A DNA stretch of 64,000 bases. It comes from Tsuneonella aeria. Lineage in GTDB: Bacteria > Pseudomonadota > Alphaproteobacteria > Sphingomonadales > Sphingomonadaceae. The notes under the pieces are model-generated. The model was not told the origin of the DNA. It did not search any database and was given only the letters and a program-made list of their open reading frames with translations. Of the stretch, positions 46,154 through 55,698 are shown piece by piece. Within the stretch, counting starts at the first letter, position 1; every line of letters begins with the position of its first letter. Position numbers and translations under genes: made by a program. The DNA lies in assembly GCF_009827495.1 (NCBI RefSeq), contig NZ_WTZA01000001.1, positions 1,054,001-1,118,000 on the forward strand. Direction: 5' to 3'.

Positions 46154-47254
46154 TCAGAAACCCGTCGAAAGCGTGATCGCCGGCCCATTCCCCGGGCTGG
46201 CGCGGCCTGCCACGCGTACGCGGTAGTCGAGCGACAGCCGCACCGCCGCCGGACCTTCGGCCGCTGCGAGCGATAGTGTGGGCCCGATATCGAGCCGCTC
46301 GGCAAACTTCTGCGCCCCGCCCCAAGCGCCCGCGCCGGCATCGAGCCTGACCGGTCCCACCATCCCCACCGTGCGCGTCACGCGCGCCTGTCCGTCGACG
46401 AACGCCGTGTCGTGTCGCCCGTCGACCCACCCGGCCTGGGCATATCCTTCCGCCGTCAAACCCAGGGGCAAATCCATCGGCGGGACCTCAGTCACGGCAA
46501 ACGCCGCCGGGCGCAGTTCCGTATCGGCCCCCACGCGCGTTGCCCGGGCCTCTGCAATCACGCGCACCGGCAGACCTGCGATCGGCCGAACGCCCAATCC
46601 GGCCGCAAGGTCGGCCTGCCGCGGACGGTCAGGGGCATAAGTCGCGCGGAGATGGACCGACGGCTGGTGCGGGCCCGCCGCCAGAATGCGGCGTATCGAG
46701 GCACCGGCTTGCGAGCCGCCATAACTGGCGGGCCGGGCGCCGTCCGCGATGCGGACCAGCCCGCTGCCGGGGCGCCAGGCGGCCCACGCGTCCAGGCGCC
46801 ACGGACTGGCGCCCTGAACAGGTCGTTGAATCAAGAGATGCGGTGCGCCGGGCGCTGCGTGCAGAAGGGGCGGCGCAGTGCGTTGCGGTTCCGAAGACAT
46901 GGTCGTCGCGTAGCTGACCGGGGGCGCCATCGTGACCGACTGTAATGGTGCCGGTCGGTGCGGAACTGTCGCTCGGGCGGGCCGCCCCGGAAAGGCGATG
47001 CTCGCCGCCGGGTGCAGCAAGTCCTTCACGCGGGCCCTCGGCGCGCGCACATGATCGCCACTCCGCACCGCGTCCGGCACACCCGCCGCGGGGGCGATGA
47101 CCGAGCCTTCGCGTGACGCCGCGAGCCGGAAAGTGGCAGGCGCGGTGCGATCAGGGAACGGCGTGTCCCACGTATAAGCTCGCACACCGGCCCATCCCAC
47201 GACCAGCAGCACGAGCGCGACGAGAGGTTCCCCGCGCCGCCGGGTGCTTGCCAT
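46154..47254 (-). CDS. Probable outer-membrane beta-barrel partner of the NfrB-like synthase
   Basis: 366 residues from ATG 47254 (MASTRRRGEPL). An N-terminal hydrophobic stretch (LVALVLLVVGWAGVRAY) may be a signal. Residues about 40-150 are Pro/Ala-rich and probably disordered. From about 160 on, the sequence alternates polar and hydrophobic residues with many aromatic and glycine positions and ends in Phe (LSTGF), as outer-membrane barrels do. It begins 2 bp after the stop of the NfrB-like glycosyltransferase. That setting suggests an NfrA-like export pore; family assignment is inference only. Confidence 0.55.
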   Translation of the reverse strand: MASTRRRGEPLVALVLLVVGWAGVRAYTWDTPFPDRTAPATFRLAASREGSVIAPAAGVPDAVRSGDHVRAPRARVKDLLHPAASIAFPGRPARATVPHRPAPLQSVTMAPPVSYATTMSSEPQRTAPPLLHAAPGAPHLLIQRPVQGASPWRLDAWAAWRPGSGLVRIADGARPASYGGSQAGASIRRILAAGPHQPSVHLRATYAPDRPRQADLAAGLGVRPIAGLPVRVIAEARATRVGADTELRPAAFAVTEVPPMDLPLGLTAEGYAQAGWVDGRHDTAFVDGQARVTRTVGMVGPVRLDAGAGAWGGAQKFAERLDIGPTLSLAAAEGPAAVRLSLDYRVRVAGRASPGNGPAITLSTGF

Positions 47255-47256
47255 GC

Positions 47257-48645
47257 TCACGCCCCGGCTCCCGGACGCAAGGCGGGGTGGACCGTGTGGC
47301 GGGTCTTGTCCCAGCGCGGCTTCCGGCCGGCCAGCGAGGCAAGATAGCCGGCGAACGCACGGCGTCCGGCCATGATGGCGATGATGTTCGCCACAGGGAT
47401 TCGCAGGATGGCGCGAAACCCTTCGCGCACCCCGTGCTCCCGCGCGGTAAAGGCGAACCGCCAGGCGGCCCGCCAGACAAGGCTGCAAAGGTTCAGGATA
47501 AGCAGCGCGACGAGGAGCGGCGAAGGTTCGACCCATGTGCCCAGACCGGCCAGCCGGGCCACTCCGCCGACCGCGAACATCGCAACCAGCAAGTAACCGA
47601 TCGCCGTCAGGAGCGCCGTCAGCGGACCGCGCCTGTCGCGAAAGCGCATCCACACGTCCACCGGTCGTCGTCCCCAGCCCAGGCGATCCCACGATTGAAA
47701 GGCGATGCCGAGAACCCAGCGGGTCTTCTGGCGGACGGCACAATCGAGCTTGGCCGGGAAGCACGCGCGAGTGGCGATCAGCCGCCCGTCCGGTGCGCGC
47801 GCCCGGACGAAGCGGGACGGGCCGCCCAATGCTCCGATTCCCAGACCCAGTTCGTAATCTTCCGTCAGGCTGTCCGCGGCAAACGGCCCGCCCGATCCGC
47901 GCGCGGACGCGATCCGCGCAAGCGGTTCGCGCGCGATCGCGCAACCGACGCCGGCGGTGGGGAGGCTTGCCCCGAGCGCGTCGCGGACGACCATCACCCC
48001 TCCGTGCGCCGCGGCGAATTCGTCAACGTAGTGCGACGCGATCCAGCGAGAATCCTCCATGGGATGCGGCAGGACGGGCAACTGGACGAGATCAGCCGTT
48101 CCGATGTGCGCGTCCAACAGGCCCAGTGCCAGCGGATCGACCATGTCTTCGGCATCATGGAGCACGACCATATGGGCCCGCACGCCCTCGCGCATCTCGT
48201 CCTCTTCGAGAGCCCGGTAGAGCCGGTTCAGGCAATCGGCCTTGGTTGTCGGCCCGTTCCGTTCATGAAGCACCAGGCGGGCGCGCGGATCTCCTCCGCA
48301 AGCCGATTCCACCGCCTCCGCGGTCGCCGGATCGTTGGGATAGCAGCCGACGTACAAGCGCAAATCGGCGTGCGGCCAGGCAGACAGCATGTGCCGCACC
48401 GTGGCGCCGATAACCGCCGCTTCGTGCCACGCGGGAACAAGGACCGCCGCGCGCCCGGTGAGGGGCACCGGCAGTGCCGGCTCTGGCACGCGCTCGCTTT
48501 TGCCCCGGCCGGTCAGCCGCAGCCACAGCCAGATCAGGTCGATCGCCAGGTCGTCGATTGCGCCGAGCAGGAAGAAGACGCCGGCAAACAGGAGCAGTTC
48601 GTGCTGGACGAGCACGAACCATTCCGCAAATGAGTACGTCCCCAT
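47257..48645 (-). CDS. NfrB-like processive glycosyltransferase (GT2, QxxRW)
   Basis: 462 residues from ATG 48645. An N-terminal helix (LLLFAGVFFLLGAIDDLAID) precedes a GT2 domain: AAVLVPAWHEAAVIG, KADCLNRLYRAL, VVLHDAEDMVDP, SLTEDYELGLG (the TED motif), and RQKTRWVLGIAFQSWDR (QxxRW). C-terminal helices and RWDKTRHTVHP follow. This is the complete catalytic motif set of processive synthases, and the order and wording match NfrB, which builds the E. coli surface glycan receptor for phage N4. The C-terminal c-di-GMP-binding region of NfrB is absent. A frame upstream to 48696 is not needed. Confidence 0.85.
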   Translation of the reverse strand: MGTYSFAEWFVLVQHELLLFAGVFFLLGAIDDLAIDLIWLWLRLTGRGKSERVPEPALPVPLTGRAAVLVPAWHEAAVIGATVRHMLSAWPHADLRLYVGCYPNDPATAEAVESACGGDPRARLVLHERNGPTTKADCLNRLYRALEEDEMREGVRAHMVVLHDAEDMVDPLALGLLDAHIGTADLVQLPVLPHPMEDSRWIASHYVDEFAAAHGGVMVVRDALGASLPTAGVGCAIAREPLARIASARGSGGPFAADSLTEDYELGLGIGALGGPSRFVRARAPDGRLIATRACFPAKLDCAVRQKTRWVLGIAFQSWDRLGWGRRPVDVWMRFRDRRGPLTALLTAIGYLLVAMFAVGGVARLAGLGTWVEPSPLLVALLILNLCSLVWRAAWRFAFTAREHGVREGFRAILRIPVANIIAIMAGRRAFAGYLASLAGRKPRWDKTRHTVHPALRPGAGA

Positions 48646-48739
48646 TGGGCGAGTGCGACCCCTCCACTGCCGAACGCCTTGCCTAGCACCGATCATTCAC
48701 GGCGCAAGAATATGCGGCCACAATTTCAATAAGGTATTC

Positions 48740-49957
48740 ATGGAACATAATCGCCGGACGCTCGCGGACGCCCTTGCACCAGTGAAGGCCCTGTTCGTGC
48801 AGGACGCGGGCGCGGGCATTCTCCTGATCCTGGTCGCCGTCGCCGCGATGGTCGCGGCCAATTCGCCCCTCGCCGACGCCTACCGGGCGATGTTCTACAC
48901 GCCGCTTCCCTGGACCCCGATCCCCAAGCTCGACAACCTGCACCTGTGGATCAACGACGGCCTGATGGCGGTGTTCTTCTTCGTCGTCGGGCTCGAGGTG
49001 AAGCGGGAGATGATCGAAGGGGAACTGTCCAATCCCGCCCAGCGGCGCTTGCCCATGCTTGCCGCGGTCGCCGGCATGGCGGCACCGGCGGCGGTCTATC
49101 TCCTGGTGGCAGGCTCTGACGCCGCACTGGCGCGTGGCTGGGCGATCCCGGCCGCGACGGACATCGCCTTTGCGATGGGCGTCCTCGGCATCCTGGGCAA
49201 CAGGGTTCCGGCAACGCTGCGCCTGTTCCTCCTGACGGTCGCGATCGTTGACGACATCGGCGCAGTGATGATCATCGCGGTCTTCTACACCGGCGGACTG
49301 AACCTTGTGTGGCTGCTGGCGGCGCTGCTGGTGCTGGGGGGCATGATCGCGCTCAACCGGTCCAACGTCGCGCGCACATGGCCCTATATCGCGCTCGCGC
49401 TGGTGCTGTGGTTCTGCGTCCTCCATTCGGGGGTGCACGCAACGATTGCAGGGGTTGCCGCCGCCCTCACCCTGCCGATGGTCGGCGCCAACAACGACAC
49501 CATGCTGGAACGGGTGGAGCACGCTCTCGCGCCCTGGAGCGCCTATCTCATCGTGCCGATCTTCGGTTTCGCCAACGCCGGGGTCAACCTGGCGGGCCTG
49601 GGCATCGAGGGTCTTCTCGCGCCCCTTCCCGTCGCGATTGCGGCCGGGCTGGTCGTGGGCAAGCAGGCTGGCATCTTCGCGGCGATCTGGATCGCGGACA
49701 GGATCGGCTATGCCCCCCGCCCGCAGCATGCGACCTGGCCGCAGATATGGGGGGTGGCGATGCTGTGCGGTATCGGCTTCACGATGTCGCTGTTCATATC
49801 CGAGCTGGCCTTCCCCGGATCGCGCATGCTGATCGAGGAAGCGAAGATCGGCATCCTGCTCGGTTCGCTCGTCTCCGCGATCGCGGGTTACGCGGTCCTG
49901 CGCATGACGACGCTGAGCGACAGCGCCCGCGCCATGGAACGCGACGCGGGCGTGTGA
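48740..49957 (+). CDS. nhaA: Na+/H+ antiporter NhaA
   Basis: 405 residues from ATG 48740, 12 helices. GLEVKREMIEGELS and PAATDIAFAMGVLGILG are NhaA blocks, the latter leading to the ion-binding aspartates in VAIVDDIGAVMIIA (equivalents of Asp163/164). HATIAGVAAALTLP and FGFANAGVNL in the second half are conserved too. It expels Na+ in exchange for protons and supports pH and salt tolerance. Divergent from the NfrB-like gene, about 95 bp between starts. Confidence 0.96.
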   Translation: MEHNRRTLADALAPVKALFVQDAGAGILLILVAVAAMVAANSPLADAYRAMFYTPLPWTPIPKLDNLHLWINDGLMAVFFFVVGLEVKREMIEGELSNPAQRRLPMLAAVAGMAAPAAVYLLVAGSDAALARGWAIPAATDIAFAMGVLGILGNRVPATLRLFLLTVAIVDDIGAVMIIAVFYTGGLNLVWLLAALLVLGGMIALNRSNVARTWPYIALALVLWFCVLHSGVHATIAGVAAALTLPMVGANNDTMLERVEHALAPWSAYLIVPIFGFANAGVNLAGLGIEGLLAPLPVAIAAGLVVGKQAGIFAAIWIADRIGYAPRPQHATWPQIWGVAMLCGIGFTMSLFISELAFPGSRMLIEEAKIGILLGSLVSAIAGYAVLRMTTLSDSARAMERDAGV

Positions 49958-49960
49958 CCG

Positions 49961-50398
49961 CTACCAGCTTCCGGTGTTTTCCATGCTGGCCCACGGCTCC
50001 TGCGGCGGCAGATGCCCGTCCTGGAGCAGTTCGACCGAGATACCGTCGGGCGACTTGACGAATGCCATATGCCCGTCGCGCGGCGGGCGATGAATGACAT
50101 GCCCGGCGTCGGCCAGTCGCTGGCAAGCCGCGTAGATATCGTCCACCCGATAGGCGAGATGGCCGAAATTGCGGCCTCCGGTGTAGACTTCCGGCGGCGA
50201 ACCGTCCGCGGGCGGCCAGTTGTGGGTGAGTTCCACCTCGGCCACGCCTTCCTGCCCGGGCGCGGCGAGGAAGATCAGGGTGAAACGCCCCTGCTCGTTA
50301 TCGAAACGCCGCACCTCTTCGAGGCCGATCAGCCGGAAAAAGGCGATCGTGGCCTCCGGATCGGTGACACGGATCATCGTGTGGAGGAACGTCACCAT
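49961..50398 (-). CDS. gloA: Glyoxalase-family (VOC) protein, lactoylglutathione lyase-like
   Basis: 145 residues from ATG 50398. VOC metal-binding fold: HTMIRVTDPEATIAFFRL, TLIFLAAPG, VELTHNW (metal ligand Glu), and NFGHLAYRVDDIYAACQRL (His ligand) with DPDGISVELLQ-like SPDGISVELLQDG at the end. The spacing fits glyoxalase I, which isomerises the methylglyoxal-glutathione adduct. Convergent with nhaA, with 3 bp between stops. The upstream open frame to 50533 overlaps the porin gene and is not supported. Confidence 0.85.
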   Translation of the reverse strand: MVTFLHTMIRVTDPEATIAFFRLIGLEEVRRFDNEQGRFTLIFLAAPGQEGVAEVELTHNWPPADGSPPEVYTGGRNFGHLAYRVDDIYAACQRLADAGHVIHRPPRDGHMAFVKSPDGISVELLQDGHLPPQEPWASMENTGSW

Positions 50399-50411
50399 GG
50401 CAGGGATCCCG

Positions 50412-51170
50412 TCAGAAACTCGCGCCGAGGGAGAACACCACGGTATCGTCCGTGAAGCCGTCGATGCCCGGTCCCTCTGACCCGACATAAGCCGCGCCGA
50501 GCGTAAGTCCGCCGAGCACGGTCGCCTTGGCACCCAGCGACCAGTCGAACCCGGTCCTGTCCCCCGTGCCGGCGAGCAGCGGCGGGGCGAGCGGGCCGTC
50601 GGTATAGCCGAGGCGTGCCGTCACCGTCAGCGGCGTGGTCGGAATACCGGAACTGAGTTCGGTGTGAATGTACAGGTTGTCGCCGCCGCCGAGCGCATCC
50701 TGGCTCCACGCATAGTTGACGCCGGCCCGGGCGCTCAACGGGCCAAGATCTCCCGTCACCGTGGCGTAGGGTTCGAAGAATCCCGCATCGACACCCGGAC
50801 CGTTGGTGGGAAACGCGTAGTAAAGCAGGCCCACGTCGATCCCGACGCCTTCCGCCACGCCGCCGCTCCAGCCACCGAACACGTCGAGTTCGACATCGCC
50901 GTAGAGGTCCGTGCCTCCGTCATCGATCGACGACGCCCAGGTTCCCGCGTAGAATCCGCTGTCGTGGGCGACTGTCACCCCGCCCTGGATGGCCGGATCG
51001 CCGCCCGACCGGGACACCCCGCGGAACCGGTAGTCCGTGACGGCGGTGGCGCTCCCCGAGACAGTGAACGCGCCGAGACCCGGGGACGCGTCCTGCGCAA
51101 ACGCCGGGGTGGCGGCCATCGCGGACGCCGCCAGCAATGCGCCGACGATACCGCGTGTGGACAGAAACAT
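50412..51170 (-). CDS. TorF-type putative porin (TIGR02001)
   Basis: 252 residues with a signal peptide (IVGALLAASAMAATPAFA). The mature protein starts with FTVSGSATAVTDYRFRGVSR, diagnostic of the TIGR02001/TorF family, followed by alternating beta strands (GFYAGTWASSIDDGGTDLYG, then DVFGGWSGGVAEGVGIDVGL), and ends SLGASF with a terminal Phe. An outer-membrane barrel of unknown substrate. Divergent from the phosphatase gene with about 215 bp between. Confidence 0.88.
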   Translation of the reverse strand: MFLSTRGIVGALLAASAMAATPAFAQDASPGLGAFTVSGSATAVTDYRFRGVSRSGGDPAIQGGVTVAHDSGFYAGTWASSIDDGGTDLYGDVELDVFGGWSGGVAEGVGIDVGLLYYAFPTNGPGVDAGFFEPYATVTGDLGPLSARAGVNYAWSQDALGGGDNLYIHTELSSGIPTTPLTVTARLGYTDGPLAPPLLAGTGDRTGFDWSLGAKATVLGGLTLGAAYVGSEGPGIDGFTDDTVVFSLGASF

Positions 51171-51387
51171 GGCAAACTCCCCAGATTGGCGCTCCGGCTC
51201 GCCTCCGGCACGCACCTGTTGCGGCTTTGAGCGCGTCAATGGCGAGAATGGGCTTTCCTGTCGCCCGGCCCTTCATCGTACAAGACAAAAATGAACCGGC
51301 CCCTCCCAACAACCCAGCGGGGGAGCGGCTGTCGGCCACGGCCATTAAGCGCCCGGTCAGCGATTGAACGCCACCGGCTGCTGCCCT

Positions 51388-52209
51388 ATGCGCCGCGCTT
51401 CCATGTTCAGCCCGTTGCTCCAGATGTTCCGGCCCAAGGCCGAACCCCGGCCACTGCCCTCGGTGCCGCCCGGCACGCGGTGGTACGCGGTGGGCGACGT
51501 TCACGGCCGGCTCGACCTGTTCGACGCCATCCGCGAAGCGATCGAGGCCGACGATTCCGCATCGCCCCCTGCCGCGACCACGGTGGTGCTGCTGGGCGAC
51601 CTCGTCGATCGCGGGCCCGACAGCGCCGGCGTGGTGGCCCGCGCACGCGACTGGCAGACCCGGCGATCCGTGCGGCTGCTGTCCGGCAATCATGAGGAAA
51701 TGTTCCTCGATTCCCTCGAAGATATCGGGGTGATGCGGCACTTTCTGCGGCATGGGGGCCGGGAAACCGCCCTCAGCTACGGAATTCCGCGCGCCGAGTA
51801 CGACCAGGCCAGCCTGGAGGAATTGCAGGCGATGCTCAACCGCGCCGTACCGGCGGCCGACATCGCCTTCCTGAACGCGGCGAGCAACTACCTGATCGCC
51901 GGCGATTACCTCTTCGTGCACGCCGGCATTGCTCCCGATGTGCCGCTGGAAGAGCAGAAGCCGCATCACCTGCGCTGGATCCGGGAGCCCTTCCTGGAGC
52001 ACGACGCGCCGCATACGCACTTCGTCATCCATGGGCACACCATCACCGAAGACGTTGATGAACGGGCGAACCGCACGGGTATCGATACCGGCGCCTATCG
52101 CACCGGCGTGCTGACGGCCCTGGTGCTCGAGGGAACCGCGCGGCGCCTGATTCAGGCTGTCGAGCGCAATGGTGCGGTCACGATCGAACGAGAGGCTTAC
52201 GCAGCATGA
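51388..52209 (+). CDS. PPP-type metallophosphatase (serine/threonine phosphatase-like)
   Basis: 273 residues from ATG 51388; ATG 51403 (MFSPLL) is equally possible. The PPP catalytic motifs are complete: AVGDVHGRLDLFDAI (GDxHG), VVLLGDLVDRGPDS (GDxVDRG), SGNHEEMFL (GNHE), and later FVHAGIAPD and VIHGHTI with the metal-binding His. A cytosolic phosphatase of the PrpA/bacterial PPP type, protein or small-molecule substrate unknown. Its stop overlaps the ugd start (ATGA at 52206), so it may affect UDP-glucose metabolism. Confidence 0.87.
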   Translation: MRRASMFSPLLQMFRPKAEPRPLPSVPPGTRWYAVGDVHGRLDLFDAIREAIEADDSASPPAATTVVLLGDLVDRGPDSAGVVARARDWQTRRSVRLLSGNHEEMFLDSLEDIGVMRHFLRHGGRETALSYGIPRAEYDQASLEELQAMLNRAVPAADIAFLNAASNYLIAGDYLFVHAGIAPDVPLEEQKPHHLRWIREPFLEHDAPHTHFVIHGHTITEDVDERANRTGIDTGAYRTGVLTALVLEGTARRLIQAVERNGAVTIEREAYAA

Positions 52210-53516
52210 AGATCGCGATGATTGGTTCCGGCTACGTCGGCCTGGTTTCCGGCGCGTGTTTCGCCGATTTCGGGCATGAAGTGGTCTGCATCGACAAGGA
52301 TCAATCGAAGATCGACCTGCTGAACGGCGGGGTCATGCCCATTTACGAACCCGGCCTGGCCGACCTGGTCGAAACCAACGTGAAGGCCGGGCGCCTTTCC
52401 TTCACGACGGACCTTGCGGCCGGCATCAGCGATGCCCGCGCCATTTTCATCGCGGTGGGCACCCCAAGCCGCCGCGGGGACGGCCATGCCGATCTCTCGT
52501 TCGTCCATGCCGTGGCGCGCGAACTGGGCGAAAATCTCGCCAACGATGCCGTCATCGTCACGAAGTCCACCGTGCCGGTGGGCACCGGGGATGCAGTGGA
52601 ACGGATCGTCGCGGACAGCGGTACCCCGCATCGCTTCGCGGTCGTCTCCAATCCGGAATTCCTGCGCGAAGGCGCCGCGATTGCCGATTTCAAGCGGCCG
52701 GATCGTATCGTGATCGGGGCGGAAGACGATTTCGGGCGCGACGTCATGCGCGAGGTTTATCGCCCGCTGTTCCTCAACGAATCGCCGATCCTGTTCACTT
52801 CTCGCCGCACCAGCGAGCTTATCAAGTACGCCGCCAACGCGTTCCTCGCGACGAAGATCACCTTCATCAACGAGATGGCGGACCTGTGCGAGAAAGTGGG
52901 GGCGGACGTGCAGGACGTTGCGCGCGGCATCGGCATGGACAACCGGATCGGGAAGAAATTCCTCCACGCCGGCCCCGGTTACGGCGGCAGCTGCTTCCCG
53001 AAGGACACGCTCGCCCTCCTCAAGACGGCGGAAGATTACCAGAGCCCCGTGCGGATCGTGGAGGCCGTGGTCGGCGTGAACGAAACCCGCAAGCGCGCGA
53101 TGGGCCGCAAGGTGATCGATGCGCTCGGCGGCAACGGCTCTGCGCGCGGGAAGAAGGTCGCGCTGCTCGGTCTCACGTTCAAGCCCAATACGGACGACAT
53201 GCGCGATTCCCCTGCGATCGCGATCGCCCAGGCGCTCGTCGATGCCGGTGTCTCGGTCTCGGCCTACGACCCGGAGGGCATGGAACAGGCCCGCCCGCTG
53301 ATGCCGGAGGTCGTGATGTGCGACAGCCCCTATTCGGCGATCGAGGGCTCCGATGCCGTGGTGATCGTCACCGAGTGGGACGCATTTCGCGCGCTCGATC
53401 TCGATCGCGTGAAAGCGCTCGTGAAAACGCCGGTCCTCGTCGACCTGCGCAATATCTATCGCCCGATCGAGATGCGTCGGGCGGGTTTCGAATACGTCAG
53501 CGTCGGACGCGCCTGA
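52206..53516 (+). CDS. ugd: UDP-glucose 6-dehydrogenase
   Basis: 436 residues, coupled to the preceding phosphatase. Oxidises UDP-glucose to UDP-glucuronate for capsules, glycolipids or sphingolipids. NAD-binding MIGSGYVGLVSGACFADFGH opens the protein, then NPEFLREGAAIADF and KYAANAFLATKITFINEMAD. The catalytic Cys is in HAGPGYGGSCFPKDTLAL, and the C-terminal domain has ALLGLTFKPNTDDMRDSPA. In sphingomonads UDP-glucuronate also feeds glycosphingolipid synthesis. Confidence 0.97.
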   Translation: MKIAMIGSGYVGLVSGACFADFGHEVVCIDKDQSKIDLLNGGVMPIYEPGLADLVETNVKAGRLSFTTDLAAGISDARAIFIAVGTPSRRGDGHADLSFVHAVARELGENLANDAVIVTKSTVPVGTGDAVERIVADSGTPHRFAVVSNPEFLREGAAIADFKRPDRIVIGAEDDFGRDVMREVYRPLFLNESPILFTSRRTSELIKYAANAFLATKITFINEMADLCEKVGADVQDVARGIGMDNRIGKKFLHAGPGYGGSCFPKDTLALLKTAEDYQSPVRIVEAVVGVNETRKRAMGRKVIDALGGNGSARGKKVALLGLTFKPNTDDMRDSPAIAIAQALVDAGVSVSAYDPEGMEQARPLMPEVVMCDSPYSAIEGSDAVVIVTEWDAFRALDLDRVKALVKTPVLVDLRNIYRPIEMRRAGFEYVSVGRA

Positions 53517-53570
53517 GGCAGGGCCGGCGGGCGGGGCGCAACTGCGCGGCCCCAGCCCGCCGCATCGGCA

Positions 53571-55607
53571 TCAGCGGCCGGCGAGTTCCTTCACCAATGC
53601 TGGCGCGGGATAGATTTTCTCCAGCGCTTCCTGCACCGCATCGGTCGACACCGCGACCGTGCGGTTGAGCGTGCCGTCGTATCCGTAGGTCCCGCCCAGT
53701 GAGTGGATGTTGCCGTCGAAGGCGGCGCCGATCACCGTGCCTGCACGGTCGATAACCGGCGATCCGGAATTCCCCCCGATGATGTCGTTGGTGGTCACGA
53801 AGTTGTAGGTCGCACGCGGATCGATCTGGCTCTTGCGGGCCAGGAACGCGCTCGGCGCGTCGAACGGTTCGCTTCCCGTCGCACGGTCGAACGTGCCGCC
53901 CAGCGTGGTCTGGAACGGCACCTGCTTCCCGCGTTCGGTCCAGCCGGCCACCTTGCCGTAGCTGATCCGCAGCGTGAACGTGGCGTCGGGATAGACGCTG
54001 TCGCCATAAGCTGCGAAGCGCGCGTCGGCGAGCTGGCTGCCGGCGATCGCCAGCGGCGCGCTGTAGGCCGCATCCGTCAGCCGCTGAAGCTCCCGCTGCC
54101 GGTCGGCGAGCCGCAGGGCATAGACGATCATCGGATCGTCCGACGCGCGGATCGCCTTGATGCCGCCGTCCCACAATGCCTTGCGCACCGCAGGATCGGC
54201 CAGCCGGGTGCCGTTCACCAGCGACTGCGACAGCCCTTCGGGGCTTGCCTTGCCGAGCAGCAGCTGCGTGTCGGGATCGTCCGCGCCCAGGTATTCGCGC
54301 GCCTTCGACAGGCTCCACTGCATGCGCAGTTCTTCCAGCCACGGATAGACCGGGCGCTGGTCGAGCGTGCGCTTCTGGAGCAGCGGCAGCGCGCTGTCGG
54401 TGTAGCCCGGCAGGCGCTCCGCATTCGGCTTCTCACGCTCCTGCGCGGCGAACACCAGCGTGCGGGCATAGCCGTAGAGCTGGCCGGAAGGCGTGGTGAA
54501 ACGCGACGCGAGATAGAGCGGGCGGTACGCGCTCACCGCGCTGTCGATCGTGGTCCACGGGTCCGCGCCGCCGGCACTGCGCGCCTTGAGGTCGGCTTCG
54601 GCCGCGGCGAGCTTGCTGGTGAACGCGGGATCGTTCAGCGCTTTCGTCTGGCCGATGAAGACCTTGAGGCTGTTCTCGATGCCGTTCAGCGTATCGAGGC
54701 CTTCGCGCTTCTTCTCGGGGCTTTCCTGCATGGCGCGGATCAGACGGCCGCGCAGTTCCGACGTCGTCGCCACTGTTATCGGCAGCGCGACCTCCCGCGT
54801 GAAGGCGAGCTGGCTGGCGGTGAACAGGCGGCTTGTCGAACCCGGGTTGCCAACCACGAATGTGATCTCGCCATCCTTCGGCGGGCGCGGGTTCCACTTG
54901 AGGTGGTTCGGCGTCGCCACCGGCTTGCCGTTCTCGTATGCGCGCAGGAAGCTCGCATCCATCGAGTAACGCGGGAAATTGAAGTTGTCGGGATCGCCGC
55001 CGAACGTCGCGGCCCGATCCTCCGGCGCCCAGGCGAGGCGGACGTCGGAATACTTGCGGTACTTGTAGAGCTTGTACTGCCCGCCGCCGAACAGGCTGAC
55101 GACCTGGCAGCGCGTGGTGGCGGTATCGGTGCAGCCGGCCGTCTCGATCGCGGCGATCTTGCCGTCGCGCGCCTTGGTCAGAGCCTCGCCCGTCAGCGTG
55201 CCGAACACGCCCTTCACGTCGTTGGTGACGTCGGTGATGCTGGTCACGACTTCGGCCTGCTGGCCCGGGCACTTCAGCTCCATGTCGCGCCGCCCGGCGA
55301 CGAAGCCGCGGTCGAGGTAATCCATCGCCGCGGTCGAATTGTCGTAAAGGCAGCTGGCGATGCAGTGGTGGTTGGTGAGGATGAGGCCCTGCGCCGAAAC
55401 GAAGCTGGCCGAGCAGCCGCCGGTCAGGCGCACCGCGGCGTTCTGCACTTTGCCCAGCCACGCCTGGTCCGGCGCCCAGCCGTAATCCGCGCGCATCTTG
55501 GCGGCCGGGAAGCCATCGAAGGTCCACATCCCTTCGTCCGCAGCGGCGGGCGCGGCGACCAAGGTTGCGGTGGCGGCGGCGGTGGCGAGAAACAGGCTGC
55601 GCTTCAT
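53571..55607 (-). CDS. S46-family dipeptidyl peptidase
   Basis: 678 residues from ATG 55607 with a signal peptide (LFLATAAATATLVAAPAAA). A chymotrypsin-like periplasmic exopeptidase of the DPP7/DPP11 group: GGCSASFVSAQGLILTNHHC holds the catalytic His, the catalytic Asp region is around DNFNFPRYSMD, and TTNDIIGGNSGSPVIDRAG holds the nucleophilic Ser. Length fits DPP7/11 (about 700). It removes dipeptides from peptides entering the periplasm. RNase P RNA lies just upstream on the same strand. Confidence 0.94.
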   Translation of the reverse strand: MKRSLFLATAAATATLVAAPAAADEGMWTFDGFPAAKMRADYGWAPDQAWLGKVQNAAVRLTGGCSASFVSAQGLILTNHHCIASCLYDNSTAAMDYLDRGFVAGRRDMELKCPGQQAEVVTSITDVTNDVKGVFGTLTGEALTKARDGKIAAIETAGCTDTATTRCQVVSLFGGGQYKLYKYRKYSDVRLAWAPEDRAATFGGDPDNFNFPRYSMDASFLRAYENGKPVATPNHLKWNPRPPKDGEITFVVGNPGSTSRLFTASQLAFTREVALPITVATTSELRGRLIRAMQESPEKKREGLDTLNGIENSLKVFIGQTKALNDPAFTSKLAAAEADLKARSAGGADPWTTIDSAVSAYRPLYLASRFTTPSGQLYGYARTLVFAAQEREKPNAERLPGYTDSALPLLQKRTLDQRPVYPWLEELRMQWSLSKAREYLGADDPDTQLLLGKASPEGLSQSLVNGTRLADPAVRKALWDGGIKAIRASDDPMIVYALRLADRQRELQRLTDAAYSAPLAIAGSQLADARFAAYGDSVYPDATFTLRISYGKVAGWTERGKQVPFQTTLGGTFDRATGSEPFDAPSAFLARKSQIDPRATYNFVTTNDIIGGNSGSPVIDRAGTVIGAAFDGNIHSLGGTYGYDGTLNRTVAVSTDAVQEALEKIYPAPALVKELAGR

Positions 55608-55698
55608 CGGATAAAGTCCTCGTTCGAGCGGGGAATCGCGCGGCTTCCATCTCCCCGCAGCGCGGCAATGTCCAGACGGGTCGTTACGGTTGTTACCA

